Below, piece after piece: positions 12,601-22,800 of a DNA stretch of 64,000 bases. The notes below the pieces were generated by a model. It did no database searches, was not told where the DNA came from, and was given only the letters and a program-made list of their open reading frames with translations. A program made the position numbers and the translations under genes. This DNA comes from Rattus norvegicus (Eukaryota; Chordata; Mammalia; Rodentia; Muridae), in the NCBI RefSeq assembly GCF_036323735.1, contig NC_086024.1, positions 66,460,424 through 66,524,423 of the forward strand, written 5' to 3'. Within the stretch, counting starts at the first letter, position 1. Every line of letters starts with the position of its first letter.

Positions 12601-12672
12601 TAGAGGAAGGCTACTGATTTATTTGAGTTAATTTTATACCCAGCCACTTTGCTGAAGGTGTATATCAGGTTA
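9615..12672 (-). mobile_element. L1 with internal ORF2 duplication (chimeric), minus strand
   Basis: From left to right: L1 3' UTR (9615-10350), ORF2 C-terminus up to about 11612, then an abrupt return to an ORF2 position already read (11619), and ORF2 again out to the reverse transcriptase region, ending near 12672. Thus about 650 bp (10960-11612 and 11619-12270) occurs twice in tandem. I count roughly 40 differences between the copies by eye, so they come from distinct L1 copies or the duplication is old. No poly(A) lies between them and no leftover L1 lies beyond the left end, which argues against simple nesting. The 5' end is truncated. Confidence 0.9.
10354..12672 (-). pseudogene. L1 ORF2 remnant with duplicated segment, broken
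   Basis: A 532-codon frame (10354-11952) reads through the duplication junction near 11615, so the block GKHLEHxGTGxNFLNKTPMA occurs twice in one frame. It then runs through the C-x3-C-x7-H-x4-C motif to the ORF2 terminus (SLISGY). Upstream the reading frame shifts (a second frame at 11915-12190) and the reverse transcriptase is cut off at 12672. No endonuclease domain is present. The N-terminal methionine of the long frame is arbitrary. Confidence 0.88.
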
Positions 12673-13070
12673 AATCCAACAACTTCCACAGCAACTCAAA
12701 GTCCTTCTCATGAATGTCTGTCAGGTTCTTGTCCCAGCACTTACTTAGGAATATGTGTTCTGATGCAATTACTAAAGACATTGTCGAGTGAACATTTCCT
12801 TCTAAATAGTGGATTTGGATGATTTTATACAAACATAAATTCCAAGGTCTGAACCATTGTATTGTACCCACGAACTCTTAAATTTTAACCTAATTTGTGC
12901 AATTTTCTCAAGCATTCTATTACTAAGCTATTTTTCTACAAGCCTGTCCTAATAGTAAACCAGAAAAATTATCCTGCCAAGAACTGCCAACCAGTCACCT
13001 TAAGACTAGCATGTATTATGTGAATTCAAGTGAGTTCACTAAATAATACAGCCTTATGCTATGAAGTTTT
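12673..13070. other. Unique DNA
   Basis: No gene or repeat was recognised between the truncated L1 and the CA microsatellite. Confidence 0.4.
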
Positions 13071-13089
13071 ACACACACACACACACACA

Positions 13090-13143
<54 letters not shown>
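13071..13143. repeat. (CA)n microsatellite
   Basis: About 36 dinucleotide units with one CA-to-TA interruption near 13096. The length suggests polymorphism. Confidence 0.97.
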
Positions 13144-13145
<2 letters not shown>

Positions 13146-13313
13146 GTCTATGAATATCTGTATTTGTATTAACAAAAAAGTTCACTCAAAAACTGTGACC
13201 ACTTCTGACATTTTAATTTAGATTTTTTTCAAGGAAAATTTAATTGAATATCAAGAATTCCGTATAAATGTCCCAAATGTAATAAAGGAGCACACTCCCT
13301 AATTAATGCCAGT

Positions 13314-13326
13314 GAAAATATTGTTT
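13314..13326. repeat. Target-site duplication of the full-length L1, left copy
   Basis: GAAAATATTGTTT (13 bp) is repeated exactly at 19872-19884. The last three T residues could also be counted as L1 tail. Confidence 0.93.
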
Positions 13327-14044
13327 TTTTTTTTTATTAACTTGAGTATTTCTTATATACATTTCGAGTGTTATTCCCTTTCCCGGTTTCCGGGCAAACA
13401 TCCCCCTCCCCCCTCCCCTTCCTTATGGGTGTTCCCCTCCCAACCCTCCCCCCATTGCCGCCCTCCCCCCATAGACTAGTTCACTGTGGGTTCAGTCTTA
13501 GCAGGACCCAGAGCTTCCCCTTCCACTGGTGCTCTTACTAGGATATTCATTGCTACCTATGGGGTCAGAGTCCAGGGTCAGTCCATGTATAGTCTTTAGG
13601 TAGTGGCTTAGTCCCTGGAAGCTCTGGTTGCTTGGCATTGTTGTACTTTTGGGGTCTCGAGCCCCTTCAAGCTCTTCCAGTTCTTTCTCTGATTCCTTCA
13701 ATAGGGGACCTATTCTCAGTTCAGTGTTTTGCTGCTGGCATTCGCCTCTATATTTGCTGTATTCTGGCTGTGTCTCTCAGGAGCGATCTACATCCGACTC
13801 CTGTCGGTCTGCACTTCTTTGCTTCATCCATCTTGTCTAATTGGGTGGCTGTATATGTATGGGCCACATGTGGGGCAGGCTCTGAATGGGTGTTCCTTCA
13901 GTCTCTGTTTTAATCTTTGCCTCTCCCTTCCCTGCCAAGGGTATTCTTTTTCCTCATTTAAAGAAGGAGTGAAGCATTCACGTTTTGATCATCCGTCTTG
14001 AGTTTCGTTTGTTCTAGGGATCTAGGGTAATTCAAGCATTTGGG
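13327..14044 (-). other. L1 3' UTR with G-rich polypurine tract
   Basis: Downstream of the ORF2 stop. A C-rich run at about 13395-13475 on the plus strand is a G-rich tract in the L1 sense strand, with several runs of four or more G that could form G-quadruplexes. Such tracts are known in rodent and primate L1 3' UTRs. Confidence 0.85.
13333..13338 (-). terminator. L1 polyadenylation signal AATAAA
   Basis: TTTATT on the plus strand is AATAAA in L1 sense orientation and sits directly at the start of the A tail, the usual position for L1. Confidence 0.75.
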
Positions 14045-17000
14045 CTAATAGCCACTTATCAATGAGTGCATACCATGTATGTCTTTCTGTGATTGGGTTA
14101 GCTCACTCAGGATGATATTTTCCAGTTCCAACCATTTGCCTACGAATTTCATAAACTCGTTGTTTTTGATAGCTGAGTAATATTCCATTGTGTAGATGTA
14201 CCACATTTTCTGTATCCATTCCTCTGTTGAAGGGCATCTGGGTTCTTTCCAGCTTCTGGCTATTATAAATAAGGCTGCGATGAACATAGTGGAGCACGTG
14301 TCTCTTTTATATGTTGAGGCATCTTTTGGGTATATGCCCAAGAGAGGTATAGCTGGATCATCAGGCAGTTCAATGTCCAATTTTCTGAGGAACCTCCAGA
14401 CTGATTTCCAGAATGGTTTTACCAGTCTGCAATCCCACCAACAATGGAGGAGTGTTCCTCTTTCTCCACATCCTCGCCAGCATCTGCTGTCACCTGAGTT
14501 TTTGATCTTAGCCAATCGCACTGGTGTGAGGTGAAATCTCAGGGTTGTTTTGATTTGCATTTCCCTTATGACTAAAGATGTTGAACATTTCTTTAGGTGT
14601 TTCTCAGCCATTCGGCATTCCTCAGCTGTGAATTCTTTGTTTAGCTCTGAACCCCATTTTTTAATAGGGTTATTTGTTTCCCTGCGGTCTAACTTCTTGA
14701 GTTCTTTGTATATTTTGGAAATAAGGCCTCTATCTGTTGTAGGATTGGTAAAGATCTTTTCCCAATCTGTTGGTTGCCGTTTTGTCCTAACCACAGTGTC
14801 CTTTGCCTTACAGAAGCTTTGCAGTTTTATGAGATCCCATTTGTCGATTCTTGATCTTAGAGCATAAGCCATTGGTGTTTTGTTCAGGAAATTTTTTCCA
14901 GTGCCCATGTGTTCCAGATGCTTCCCTAGTTTTTCTTCTATTAGTTTGAGTGTGTCTGGTTTGATGTGGATGTCCTTGATCCACTTGGACTTAAGCTTTG
15001 TACAGGGTGATAAGGATGGATCGATCTGCATTCTTCTACATGTTGCCCTCCAGTTGAACCAGCACCATTTGCTGAAAATACTATCTTTTTTCCATTGGAT
15101 GGTTTTGGCTCCTTTGTCAAAAATCAAGTGACCATAGGTGTGTGGGTTCATTTCTGGGTCTTCAATTCTATTCCATTGGTCTATCTGTCTGTCTCTGTAC
15201 CAATACCATGCAGTTTTTATCACTATTGCTCTGTAATACTGCTTGAGTTCAGGGCTAGTGATTCCCCCTGAAGTCCTTTTATTGTTGAGGATAGCTTTAG
15301 CTATCCTGGGTTTTTTGTTATTCCAGATGAATTTGCAAATTGTTCTGTCTAACTCTTTGAAGAATTGGATTGGTATTTTGATGGGGATTGCATTGAATCT
15401 GTAGATCGCTTTTGGTAAAATGGCCATTTTTACCATATTAATCCTGCCAATCCATGAGCATGGGAGATCTTTCCATCTTCTGAGGTCTTCTTCAATTTCT
15501 TTCCTCAGTGTCTTGAAGTTCTTATTGTACAGATCTTTTACTTGCTTGGTTAAAGTCACACCGAGGTACTTTATATTATTTGGGTCTATTATGAAGGGTG
15601 TCGTTTCCCTAATTTCTTTCTCGGCTTGTTTCTCTTTTGTATAGAGGAAGGCAACTGATTTATTTGAGTTAATTTTATACCCAGCCACTTTGTTGAAGTT
15701 GTTTATCAGCTTTAGTAGTTCTCTGGTGGAACTTTTGGGATCACTTAAATATACTATCATGTCATCTGCAAATAGTGATATTTTGACCTCTTCTTTTCCG
15801 ATCTGTATCCCTTTGATCTCCTTTTGTTGTCTGATTGCTCTGGCTAGAACTTCAAGAACTATATTGAATAAGTAGGGAGAGAGTGGGCAGCCTTGTCTAG
15901 TCCCTGATTTTAGTGGGATTGCTTCAAGTTTCTCTCCATTTAGTTTAATGTTAGCAACTGGTTTGCTGTATATGGCTTTTACTATGTTTAGGTATGGGCC
16001 TTGAATTCCTATTCTTTCCAGGACTTTTATCATGAAGGGGTGTTGAATTTTGTCAAATGCTTTCTCAGCATCTAATGAAATGATCATGTGGTTCTGTTCT
16101 TTCAGTTTGTTTATATAATGGATCACGTTGATGGTTTTCCGTATATTAAACCATCCCTGCATGCCTGGGATGAAGCCTACTTGATCATGGTGGATGATTG
16201 TTTTGATGTGCTCTTGAATTCGGTTTGCCAGAATTTTATTGAGTATTTTTGCGTCGATATTCATAAGGGAAATTGGTCTGAAGTTCTCTTTCTTTGTTGT
16301 GTCTTTGTGTGGTTTAGGTATAAGAGTAATTGTGGCTTCGTAGAAGGAATTCGGTAGGGCTCCATCTGTTTCAATTTTGTGGAATAGTTTGGATAATATT
16401 GGTATGAGGTCTTCTATGAAGGTTTGATAGAATTCTGCACTAAACCCGTCTGGACCTGGGCTCTTTTTGGTTGGGAGACCTTTAATGACTGCTTCTATTT
16501 CCTTAGGAGTTATGGGGTTGTTTAACTGGTTTATCTGTTCCTGATTTAACTTCGATACCTGGTATCTGTCTAGGAAATTGTCCATTTCCTGAAGATTTTC
16601 AAATTTTGTTGAATATAGGTTTTTATAGTAAGATCTGATGATTTTTTGAATTTCCTCCGAATCTGTAGTTATGTCTCCCTTTTCATTTCTGATTTTGTTA
16701 ATTTGGACACACTCTCTGTGTCCTCTCGTTAGTCTGGCTAAGGGTTTATCTATCTTGTTGATTTTCTCAAAGAACCAACTTTTGGTTCTGTTGATTCTTT
16801 CTATGGTCCTTTTTGTTTCTACTTGGTTGATTTCAGCTCTGAGTTTGATTATTTCCTGCCTTCTACTCCTCCTGGGTGTATTTGCTTCTTTTTGTTCTAG
16901 AGCTTTTAGGTGTGCTGTCAAGCTGCTGACATATGCTCTTTCCTGTTTCTTTCTGCAGGCACTCAGCGCTATGAGTTTTCCTCTTAGCACAGCTTTCATT

Positions 17001-17905
17001 GTGTCCCATAAGTTTGAGTATGTTGTATCTTCATTTTCATTAAATTCTAAAAAGTTTTTAATTTCTTTCTTTATTTCTTCCTTGACCAGGTTATCATTGA
17101 GTAGAGCATTGTTCAATTTCCACGTATATGTGGGCATTCTTCCCTTATTGTTATTGAAGACCAGTTTTAGGCCGTGGTGGTCCGATAGCACGCATGGGAT
17201 TATTTCTATCTTTCTGTACCTGTTGAGGCCCGTTTTTTGACCAATTACATGGTCAATTTTGGAGAAAGTACCATGAGGAGCTGAGAAGAAGGTATATCCT
17301 TTTGCTTTAGGATAGAATGTTCTATAAATATCCGTTAAGTCCATTTGGCTCATGACTTCTCTTAGTCTGTCTACATCACTGTTTAATTTCTGTTTCCATG
17401 ATCTGTCCATTGATGAGAGTGGGGTGTTGAAATCTCCCACTATTATTGTGTGAGGTGCAATGTGTGTTTTGAGCTTTAGTAAGGTTTCTTTTACATATGT
17501 AGGTGCCCTTGTATTTGGGGCATAGATATTTCGGATTGAGAGTTCATCTTGGTTGATTTTTCCTTTGATGAATATGAAGTGTCCTTCCTTATCTTTTTTG
17601 ATGACTTTTAGTTGGAAATTGATTTTATTTGATATTAGAATGGCTACTCCAGCTTGCTTCTTCTGACCATTTGCTTGGAAAGTTGTTTTCCAGCCTTTCA
17701 CTCTGAGGTAGTGTCTGTCTTTGTCTCTGAGGTGTGTTTCCTGTAGGCAGCAGAATGCAGGGTCCTCGTTGCGTATCCAGTTTGTTAATCTATGTCTTTT
17801 TATTGGGGAGTTGAGGCCATTGATATTGAGAGATATTAAGGAATAGTGATTATTGCTTCCCGTTATATTCATATTTGATGTGAGGTTATGTTTGTGTGCT
17901 TTCAT
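14045..17905 (-). CDS. L1 ORF2 protein: endonuclease and reverse transcriptase, intact
   Basis: An uninterrupted frame of 1286 codons, in the normal length range for rodent L1 ORF2. It nicks target DNA and copies L1 RNA at the nick (target-primed reverse transcription), acting in a ribonucleoprotein with ORF1p. The apurinic-type endonuclease spans about 20-250: N27, E56 (QETHL), Y128, D158 and N160 (GDFN), D218 (KIDH), and D242/H243 (SDHH), equivalent to the human catalytic set. The reverse transcriptase spans about 500-790, with SLDAEKAFD (D612), the TRQGCPLSP block and FADD 712-715 (D714, D715). The C-terminal motif C-x3-C-x7-H-x4-C is at C1142, C1146, H1154 and C1159. The frame differs from ORF1 and begins 25 bp after the ORF1 stop. 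M12 is an alternative start closer to the human N-terminus. No missing key residue was seen. Confidence 0.96.
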   Translation of the reverse strand: MKAHKHNLTSNMNITGSNNHYSLISLNINGLNSPIKRHRLTNWIRNEDPAFCCLQETHLRDKDRHYLRVKGWKTTFQANGQKKQAGVAILISNKINFQLKVIKKDKEGHFIFIKGKINQDELSIRNIYAPNTRAPTYVKETLLKLKTHIAPHTIIVGDFNTPLSSMDRSWKQKLNSDVDRLREVMSQMDLTDIYRTFYPKAKGYTFFSAPHGTFSKIDHVIGQKTGLNRYRKIEIIPCVLSDHHGLKLVFNNNKGRMPTYTWKLNNALLNDNLVKEEIKKEIKNFLEFNENEDTTYSNLWDTMKAVLRGKLIALSACRKKQERAYVSSLTAHLKALEQKEANTPRRSRRQEIIKLRAEINQVETKRTIERINRTKSWFFEKINKIDKPLARLTRGHRECVQINKIRNEKGDITTDSEEIQKIIRSYYKNLYSTKFENLQEMDNFLDRYQVSKLNQEQINQLNNPITPKEIEAVIKGLPTKKSPGPDGFSAEFYQTFIEDLIPILSKLFHKIETDGALPNSFYEATITLIPKPHKDTTKKENFRPISLMNIDAKILNKILANRIQEHIKTIIHHDQVGFIPGMQGWFNIRKTINVIHYINKLKEQNHMIISLDAEKAFDKIQHPFMIKVLERIGIQGPYLNIVKAIYSKPVANIKLNGEKLEAIPLKSGTRQGCPLSPYLFNIVLEVLARAIRQQKEIKGIQIGKEEVKISLFADDMIVYLSDPKSSTRELLKLINNFNKVAGYKINSNKSVAFLYTKEKQAEKEIRETTPFIIDPNNIKYLGVTLTKQVKDLYNKNFKTLRKEIEEDLRRWKDLPCSWIGRINMVKMAILPKAIYRFNAIPIKIPIQFFKELDRTICKFIWNNKKPRIAKAILNNKRTSGGITSPELKQYYRAIVIKTAWYWYRDRQIDQWNRIEDPEMNPHTYGHLIFDKGAKTIQWKKDSIFSKWCWFNWRATCRRMQIDPSLSPCTKLKSKWIKDIHIKPDTLKLIEEKLGKHLEHMGTGKNFLNKTPMAYALRSRIDKWDLIKLQSFCKAKDTVVRTKRQPTDWEKIFTNPTTDRGLISKIYKELKKLDRRETNNPIKKWGSELNKEFTAEECRMAEKHLKKCSTSLVIREMQIKTTLRFHLTPVRLAKIKNSGDSRCWRGCGERGTLLHCWWDCRLVKPFWKSVWRFLRKLDIELPDDPAIPLLGIYPKDASTYKRDTCSTMFIAALFIIARSWKEPRCPSTEEWIQKMWYIYTMEYYSAIKNNEFMKFVGKWLELENIILSELTQSQKDIHGMHSLISGY

Positions 17906-17930
17906 TCTCTTTGTTTTGTTGCCAAGACGA

Positions 17931-19004
17931 TTAGTTTCTTGCTTCTTCTAGGGTATAGCTTGCCTCCTTATGTTGGGCTTTACCATTTATTATCCTTTGT
18001 AGTGCTGGATTTGTAGAAAGATATTGTGTAAATTTGGTTTTGTCATGGAATATCTTGGTTTCTCCATCAATGTTAATTGAGAGTTTTGCTGGATACAGTA
18101 ATCTGGGCTGGCATTTGTGTTCTCTTAGGGTCTGTATAACATCAGTCCAGGATCTTCTGGCCTTCATAGTTTCTGGCGAGAAGTCTGGTGTGATTCTGAT
18201 AGGTCTCCCTTTATATGTTACTTGACCTTTTTCCCTTACTGCTTTTAATATTCTTTCTTTATTTTGTGCGTTTGGTGTTTTGACAATTATGTGACGGGAG
18301 GTGTTTCTTTTCTGGTCCAATCTATTTGGAGTTCTGTAGGCTTCCTGTATGTCTATGGGTATCTCTTTTTTTAGGTTAGGGAAGTTTTCTTCTATGATTT
18401 TGTTGAAGATATTTACTGGTCCTTTGAGCTGGGAGTCTTCACTCTCTTCTATACCTATTATCCTTAGGTTTGATCTTCTCATTGAGTCCTGGATTTCCTG
18501 TATGTTTTGGACCAGTAGCTTTTTCCGCTTTACATTATCTTTGACAGTTGAGTCAATGATTTCTATGGAATCTTCTGCTCCTGAGATTCTCTCTTCCATC
18601 TCTTGTATTCTGTTGGTGAAGCTTGTATCTACAGCTCCTTGTCTCTTCTTTTGGTTTTCTATATCCAGGGTTGTTTCCATGTGTTCTTTCTTGATTGCTT
18701 CTATTTCCATTTTTAATTCCTTCAACTGTTTGATTGTGTTTTCCTGGAATTCTTTCAGGGATTTTTGCGATTCCTCTCTGTAGGCTTTTACTTGTTTATT
18801 AATGTTTTCCTGTGCTTCCCTAAGTGTGTTCAGGTCTTTCCTGAAGTCCTCCAGCATCATGATCAAATATGATTTTGAAACTAGATCTTGCTTTTCTGGT
18901 GTGTTTGGATATTCCATGTTTGTTTTGGTGGGAGAATTGGGCTCCGATGATGGCATGTAGTCTTGGTTTCTGTTGCTTGGGTTCCTGCGCTTGCCTCTCG
19001 CCAT
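17931..19004 (-). CDS. L1 ORF1 protein: RNA-binding chaperone, intact
   Basis: An uninterrupted frame of 357 codons, close to mouse ORF1p length. The protein trimerises, binds L1 RNA and acts as a nucleic-acid chaperone in the L1 particle. Visible parts: a basic, Ser/Pro/Asn-rich N-terminus (1-45); a heptad-rich coiled coil (about 48-160) full of E, K, Q and L; an RRM-like domain starting at RRSNLRIIGIEES (176-188) and including VREKG (256-260); and a C-terminal domain (about 265-345) with the conserved YPAKLSI block (304-310). The start is chosen as the first ATG after the 5' UTR, followed by G and the basic MARGKRR stretch. It lies upstream of ORF2 on one bicistronic transcript. No frameshift or stop was seen. 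Confidence 0.95.
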   Translation of the reverse strand: MARGKRRNPSNRNQDYMPSSEPNSPTKTNMEYPNTPEKQDLVSKSYLIMMLEDFRKDLNTLREAQENINKQVKAYREESQKSLKEFQENTIKQLKELKMEIEAIKKEHMETTLDIENQKKRQGAVDTSFTNRIQEMEERISGAEDSIEIIDSTVKDNVKRKKLLVQNIQEIQDSMRRSNLRIIGIEESEDSQLKGPVNIFNKIIEENFPNLKKEIPIDIQEAYRTPNRLDQKRNTSRHIIVKTPNAQNKERILKAVREKGQVTYKGRPIRITPDFSPETMKARRSWTDVIQTLREHKCQPRLLYPAKLSINIDGETKIFHDKTKFTQYLSTNPALQRIINGKAQHKEASYTLEEARN

Positions 19005-19871
19005 CAGATTATCTCTAGTGTTACTTTGTTCTGCTATTTCTGACAGTGCCTAGACTGTCCTATAAGCCTGTGTGTCAGGAGTGCTGTATACCTGTTTTCC
19101 TCTCTTTCAGTCAGTTATGGGGACAGAGTGTTCTGCTTTCGGGCGTGTAGTTTTTCCTCTCTACAGGTCTTCAGCTGTTCCTGTGGGCCTGTGTCTTGAG
19201 TTCACCAGGCAGCTTTCTTGCAGCAGAAAATTTGGTCTTACCTGTGGTCCCGAGGCTCAGGTTTGCTCGTGGGGTGCTGTCCAGGGGCTCTCTGCAGCGG
19301 CAGCAACCAGGAAGACCTGTGCCGCCCCTTCCGGGAGCTTCAGTGCACCAGGGTTCCAGATGGTCTTTGGCTTTTTCCTCTGGCGTCCGAGATGTGTGTG
19401 CAGGGAGCAGTCTCTTCTGGTTTCCCAGGCCTGTCTGCCTCTCTGAAGGTTTAGCTCTCCCTCCCACGGGATTTGGGTGCAGAGAACTGTTTATCCGGTC
19501 TGTTTCCTTCAGGGTCTGGCGGTGTCTCCGGCAGGGGTCCTGCCGCTCCTGGGCCCTCCCCCACGGGAGCCCAGAGGCCTTATACAGTTTCCTCTTGGGC
19601 CAGGGATGTGGGCAGGGGTGAGCAGTGTTGGTGGTCTCTTCCGCTCTGCAGCCTCAGGAGTGCCCACCTGACCAGGCGGTTGGGTCTCTCTCTCACCGGG
19701 TCTGGGAGCAGAGAGCTGCTGCGGGCCGGGATCCGCGGGTGTGGGACTTGCGGTAAACACAGAACGTGCCCGGTTCTAGAGAAATTCTGCTTCCGTGTGT
19801 CCCAAGCTCACCAGGCAGCTTTCTTGCAGCAGAAAATTTGGTCTTACCTGTGGTCCCGAGGCTCAGGTTTC
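19005..19871 (-). promoter_or_regulatory. L1 5' UTR, internal promoter region with 1.1 monomers
   Basis: A GC- and CpG-rich region upstream of ORF1, unlike the AT-rich surroundings. A 63-bp block at 19202-19264 recurs without mismatch at 19808-19870, at an offset of 606 bp. The 5' end is therefore one complete unit of about 606 bp plus the start of a second, cut at the insertion boundary. In L1 families the 5' UTR carries the pol II internal promoter; that role is inferred from position. Long open frames here on both strands are side effects of GC content. Confidence 0.85.
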
Positions 19872-19884
19872 GAAAATATTGTTT
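19872..19884. repeat. Target-site duplication of the full-length L1, right copy
   Basis: GAAAATATTGTTT, identical to 13314-13326. It is followed by AACACG, giving the nick context GTTT/AA. Confidence 0.93.
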
Positions 19885-22800
19885 AACACGTGCCTGCTGA
19901 ATAAGTTGAAAGTTTATTGAATAGAGTGAGTTTCATAGCACCTTATTCAATTTAGTAGTAAAATCAATATTTAAAATGCTTTAATGGTTTAAACCTGAAG
20001 TTTAACTTTGAAACCATACCTTCATCTTTGCACATTCTTGGTTATGATTCTCCTCAATTTCCACAACCATTCAAAGAACACACCGCTTATGCTCCATTAT
20101 GTAATGGAGAGCTCAGAGCAAATTGAATAAATTTGCTACTTGTAGCTACTACTTGATTGATTGTCTCCAAGCTGTTAGATATTAGGTCTTAACATACAAA
20201 CCCTTGAAAGGCAAAATTCACCTGACTCAGGTTTGACCTGGAACTCTGCTCTTCCTGCTTGAGATCTTGAGATTCCCTTATGCCAGATACACCATTTGAG
20301 TTAAGATCTTAGTTCCCTTCTAACACTTGAACATACCTTTATTTTGTTTTCTGTTCATTTCACTCAGACGAGCCTTTTAGGAAGGGGTTCTTCATTTGGA
20401 ACCCAGAGAAGCACCTCTCAGCATAGTCTTTATCAATTCACATGGCACTCCTCAGAGCACAGCCAAAGGAAGACCTGCTGGCCTCAGGACCTGGAGGAGG
20501 AACAGCTACGGGCTGTCTGTCAATCTAATACCTGCCCTCCATGGGTTCTTCATTTATGGCATATTTTAAATATGTCATAAAAGGATATTTGAATCAAATA
20601 TATTAAAAGGATGTGTGAATTTTTGAGAAATGACTTTTTTAATGTAAAGGCATTAATGACTCTTGGCTAAATGTATTCGGCCGCAAACATTTTATTTTAA
20701 ACCAAGATCGACTTTCTCTAAAGTGATCCATGTTCCTCAAGTCTGGCTGTTGAATGATCTCTATATTACAGCCTCTACTCTGTATCTCAGATATATAGCC
20801 ATTGGGCCTTTGTAATATCTGCCTGATGGTAGATGTCACATAAACTTCTATCTAGCCCTGGTCTTATAGATCCCTGGCTAACATCAAAGCATCCTTCTTG
20901 GAAGGTCTTCTGTACAGACTGGGTAGTTATGCTCTGAAGTCCCAATTCCAGTATCTGAAGGCACTGTATTTGATTATGAACTTCTTCACATCAGATCCCC
21001 ATAGTAATTAAAGGAACAGGTGGAAACTTTTAAAAGATATGAAAATGTACTGAAACTCATAGGTAAATGCTCATGGATTTAGCTTAGTAGACTACTAGCT
21101 CAAACAAAAATTAACTAATGGACTAATGCATATGCAAAGAAATTCTACTTTTCCTCTCTGATCTTCTATTTCTAATTGATCACACAGCAGTTAGTAAATA
21201 CATATTAAGTCCTATCTTTCTAACTTCCTAGTCTTCTTAATCTTATTATTTTTATGTTATTCCCTCTTTGGAATTCTGCCTCATGTACCAGGAACAGGCA
21301 GAATTTTAATTTTCTAGCAGGTCAGAGCTAAAATTTGCTTACTCAGCTTTCTTCTGTGGACTATGCCAGAATCTGACACCTCATGTGCCCCATTCTTCCT
21401 AGTACTGTCTTGTATCACTATAGTTACCCAGCTTTTCTATCATGTCTCGGATCACTGTTCTATCTCTCTAGTCTTTGATTGCTACTTAATAAATACAGAT
21501 GTTTAAAAGTAACCAAGACAGGTATGCTTTAGAGAGAAACATAAGAAGTAAAGATCATACAAAACTCCACACCCCTTGCATGATTTTCAAATTAACAAAT
21601 TGCTTATATCCTCGTGACCTAACTTTTCTCCCACACAACCAGTGAATGAAATGTATTCTAAGGTTATCTTTCAGCTCTCATCTATGCACAATTATCTCTA
21701 CATAATTATTATGATTTTACTAGCCATAATTGTGCTAATTACCTTCTCAACAACATCCCCTTCTCAGCACTGATTTAGGTATTCAGCAAGTGGTTTGTAA
21801 ACTAAGAAACTTCTTGATTGTAATTTCAAATCTTGTAACAGGAAACTGTAGCTCACTTTGAGAATAAAAACGACTATGGTGGATGTGAGAGAGGTATTCT
21901 GGACTATAAAATGGAAGATGTCAGTTGCTCCAATCTCCATCTTAGAACATATCCGTTTCTGCCTATGATAAGAACCCACACTGCTGTTTGGGCACAAACT
22001 GTGCCTACTAGGTCCCAAGGGTCATAAGAATGGAGTCACAGGAATAGCACTTTCTTCATTTTCCTCTCTTGATTTGACAGACTAGAATGGGCCAAAGGGC
22101 ATGGGGATCCAATGAACTTGGCAGTGACTAATCTGTGATTTGATTCCAATACTGAAATATCTAGGACCTTTCTTTCTCAGGGCGGAATGGTCCCAGCAGG
22201 ATCTTGGGCCTAGAAACTAATGCTTTGAAGTGCAAATTGGATCTTAACTTTCAATATGGAGTTTGTCACTCAAGACACTGTTGGTAGCCTTTAGGTGACT
22301 GAACTAATCTCATGCCAAGATAGAAGAATAAATTTCAAAGTAATTTGTAGAGTAAAATGTGAAGTATAACTTTCAGGGAATCAGAATGATGTCCTTTATT
22401 AATTTGCCACATGGGCTCAGAATATGTAGTAAAATTCCTCAATACACTCCTTACCTTGAGCTCTGCCTTTGCAAGGCCCAGAATAATTTTCAGTGCAGAG
22501 TCAGTGATAAAGCTAATATACATATATTTTGCAGTTTGGAGCATCATAGATAGGCTTTCCAATTATTTTTTAGTTTCAATTAGATTGGTAAATTTCCCTG
22601 TAGCTCATCTCAGTCTAATCATATAATTACATTCCATTTAAGTGAAAATGACTAGCTAAAAATGTTTGCATGGGAAAAATATGCTTCAGATGATGAAAGT
22701 TTTCTTCAATCCTCTTTCTTAATATTCCAAACAAGATTTCCAGTATTATTATTCTCTGGATCACAGATCATGAACCAAAGATTATACCAGAATATTGAGC

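Larger units (their letters stand above)
13327..19871 (-). mobile_element. Full-length L1 (L1Rn/L1mlvi2-like) with both ORFs intact
   Basis: An element of about 6.5 kb in minus orientation. From its 5' end (19871): GC-rich 5' UTR with a partial second monomer, ORF1 (19004-17931), a 25-bp spacer, ORF2 (17905-14045), 3' UTR with a G-rich tract, AATAAA, and a short A tail (up to 12 A). It is bounded by perfect 13-bp direct repeats. The nick site on the plus strand reads GTTT/AA, close to the TTTT/AA preference of L1 endonuclease. Lack of ORF breaks, retained CpGs in the 5' UTR and a perfect duplication all point to a recent insertion. The oddity is the short tail. Confidence 0.96.

Noticed and set aside
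13030..13221. Thr-His repeat frame
   Set aside because: Translation of the CA microsatellite.
14103..17240. Plus-strand open frames opposite L1 ORF2
   Set aside because: They are antisense shadows of the intact ORF2, with no domains of their own.
19072..19886. Several plus- and minus-strand frames of up to 141 codons
   Set aside because: They lie in the GC-rich L1 5' UTR, where stop codons are rare by composition; frames overlap on both strands.
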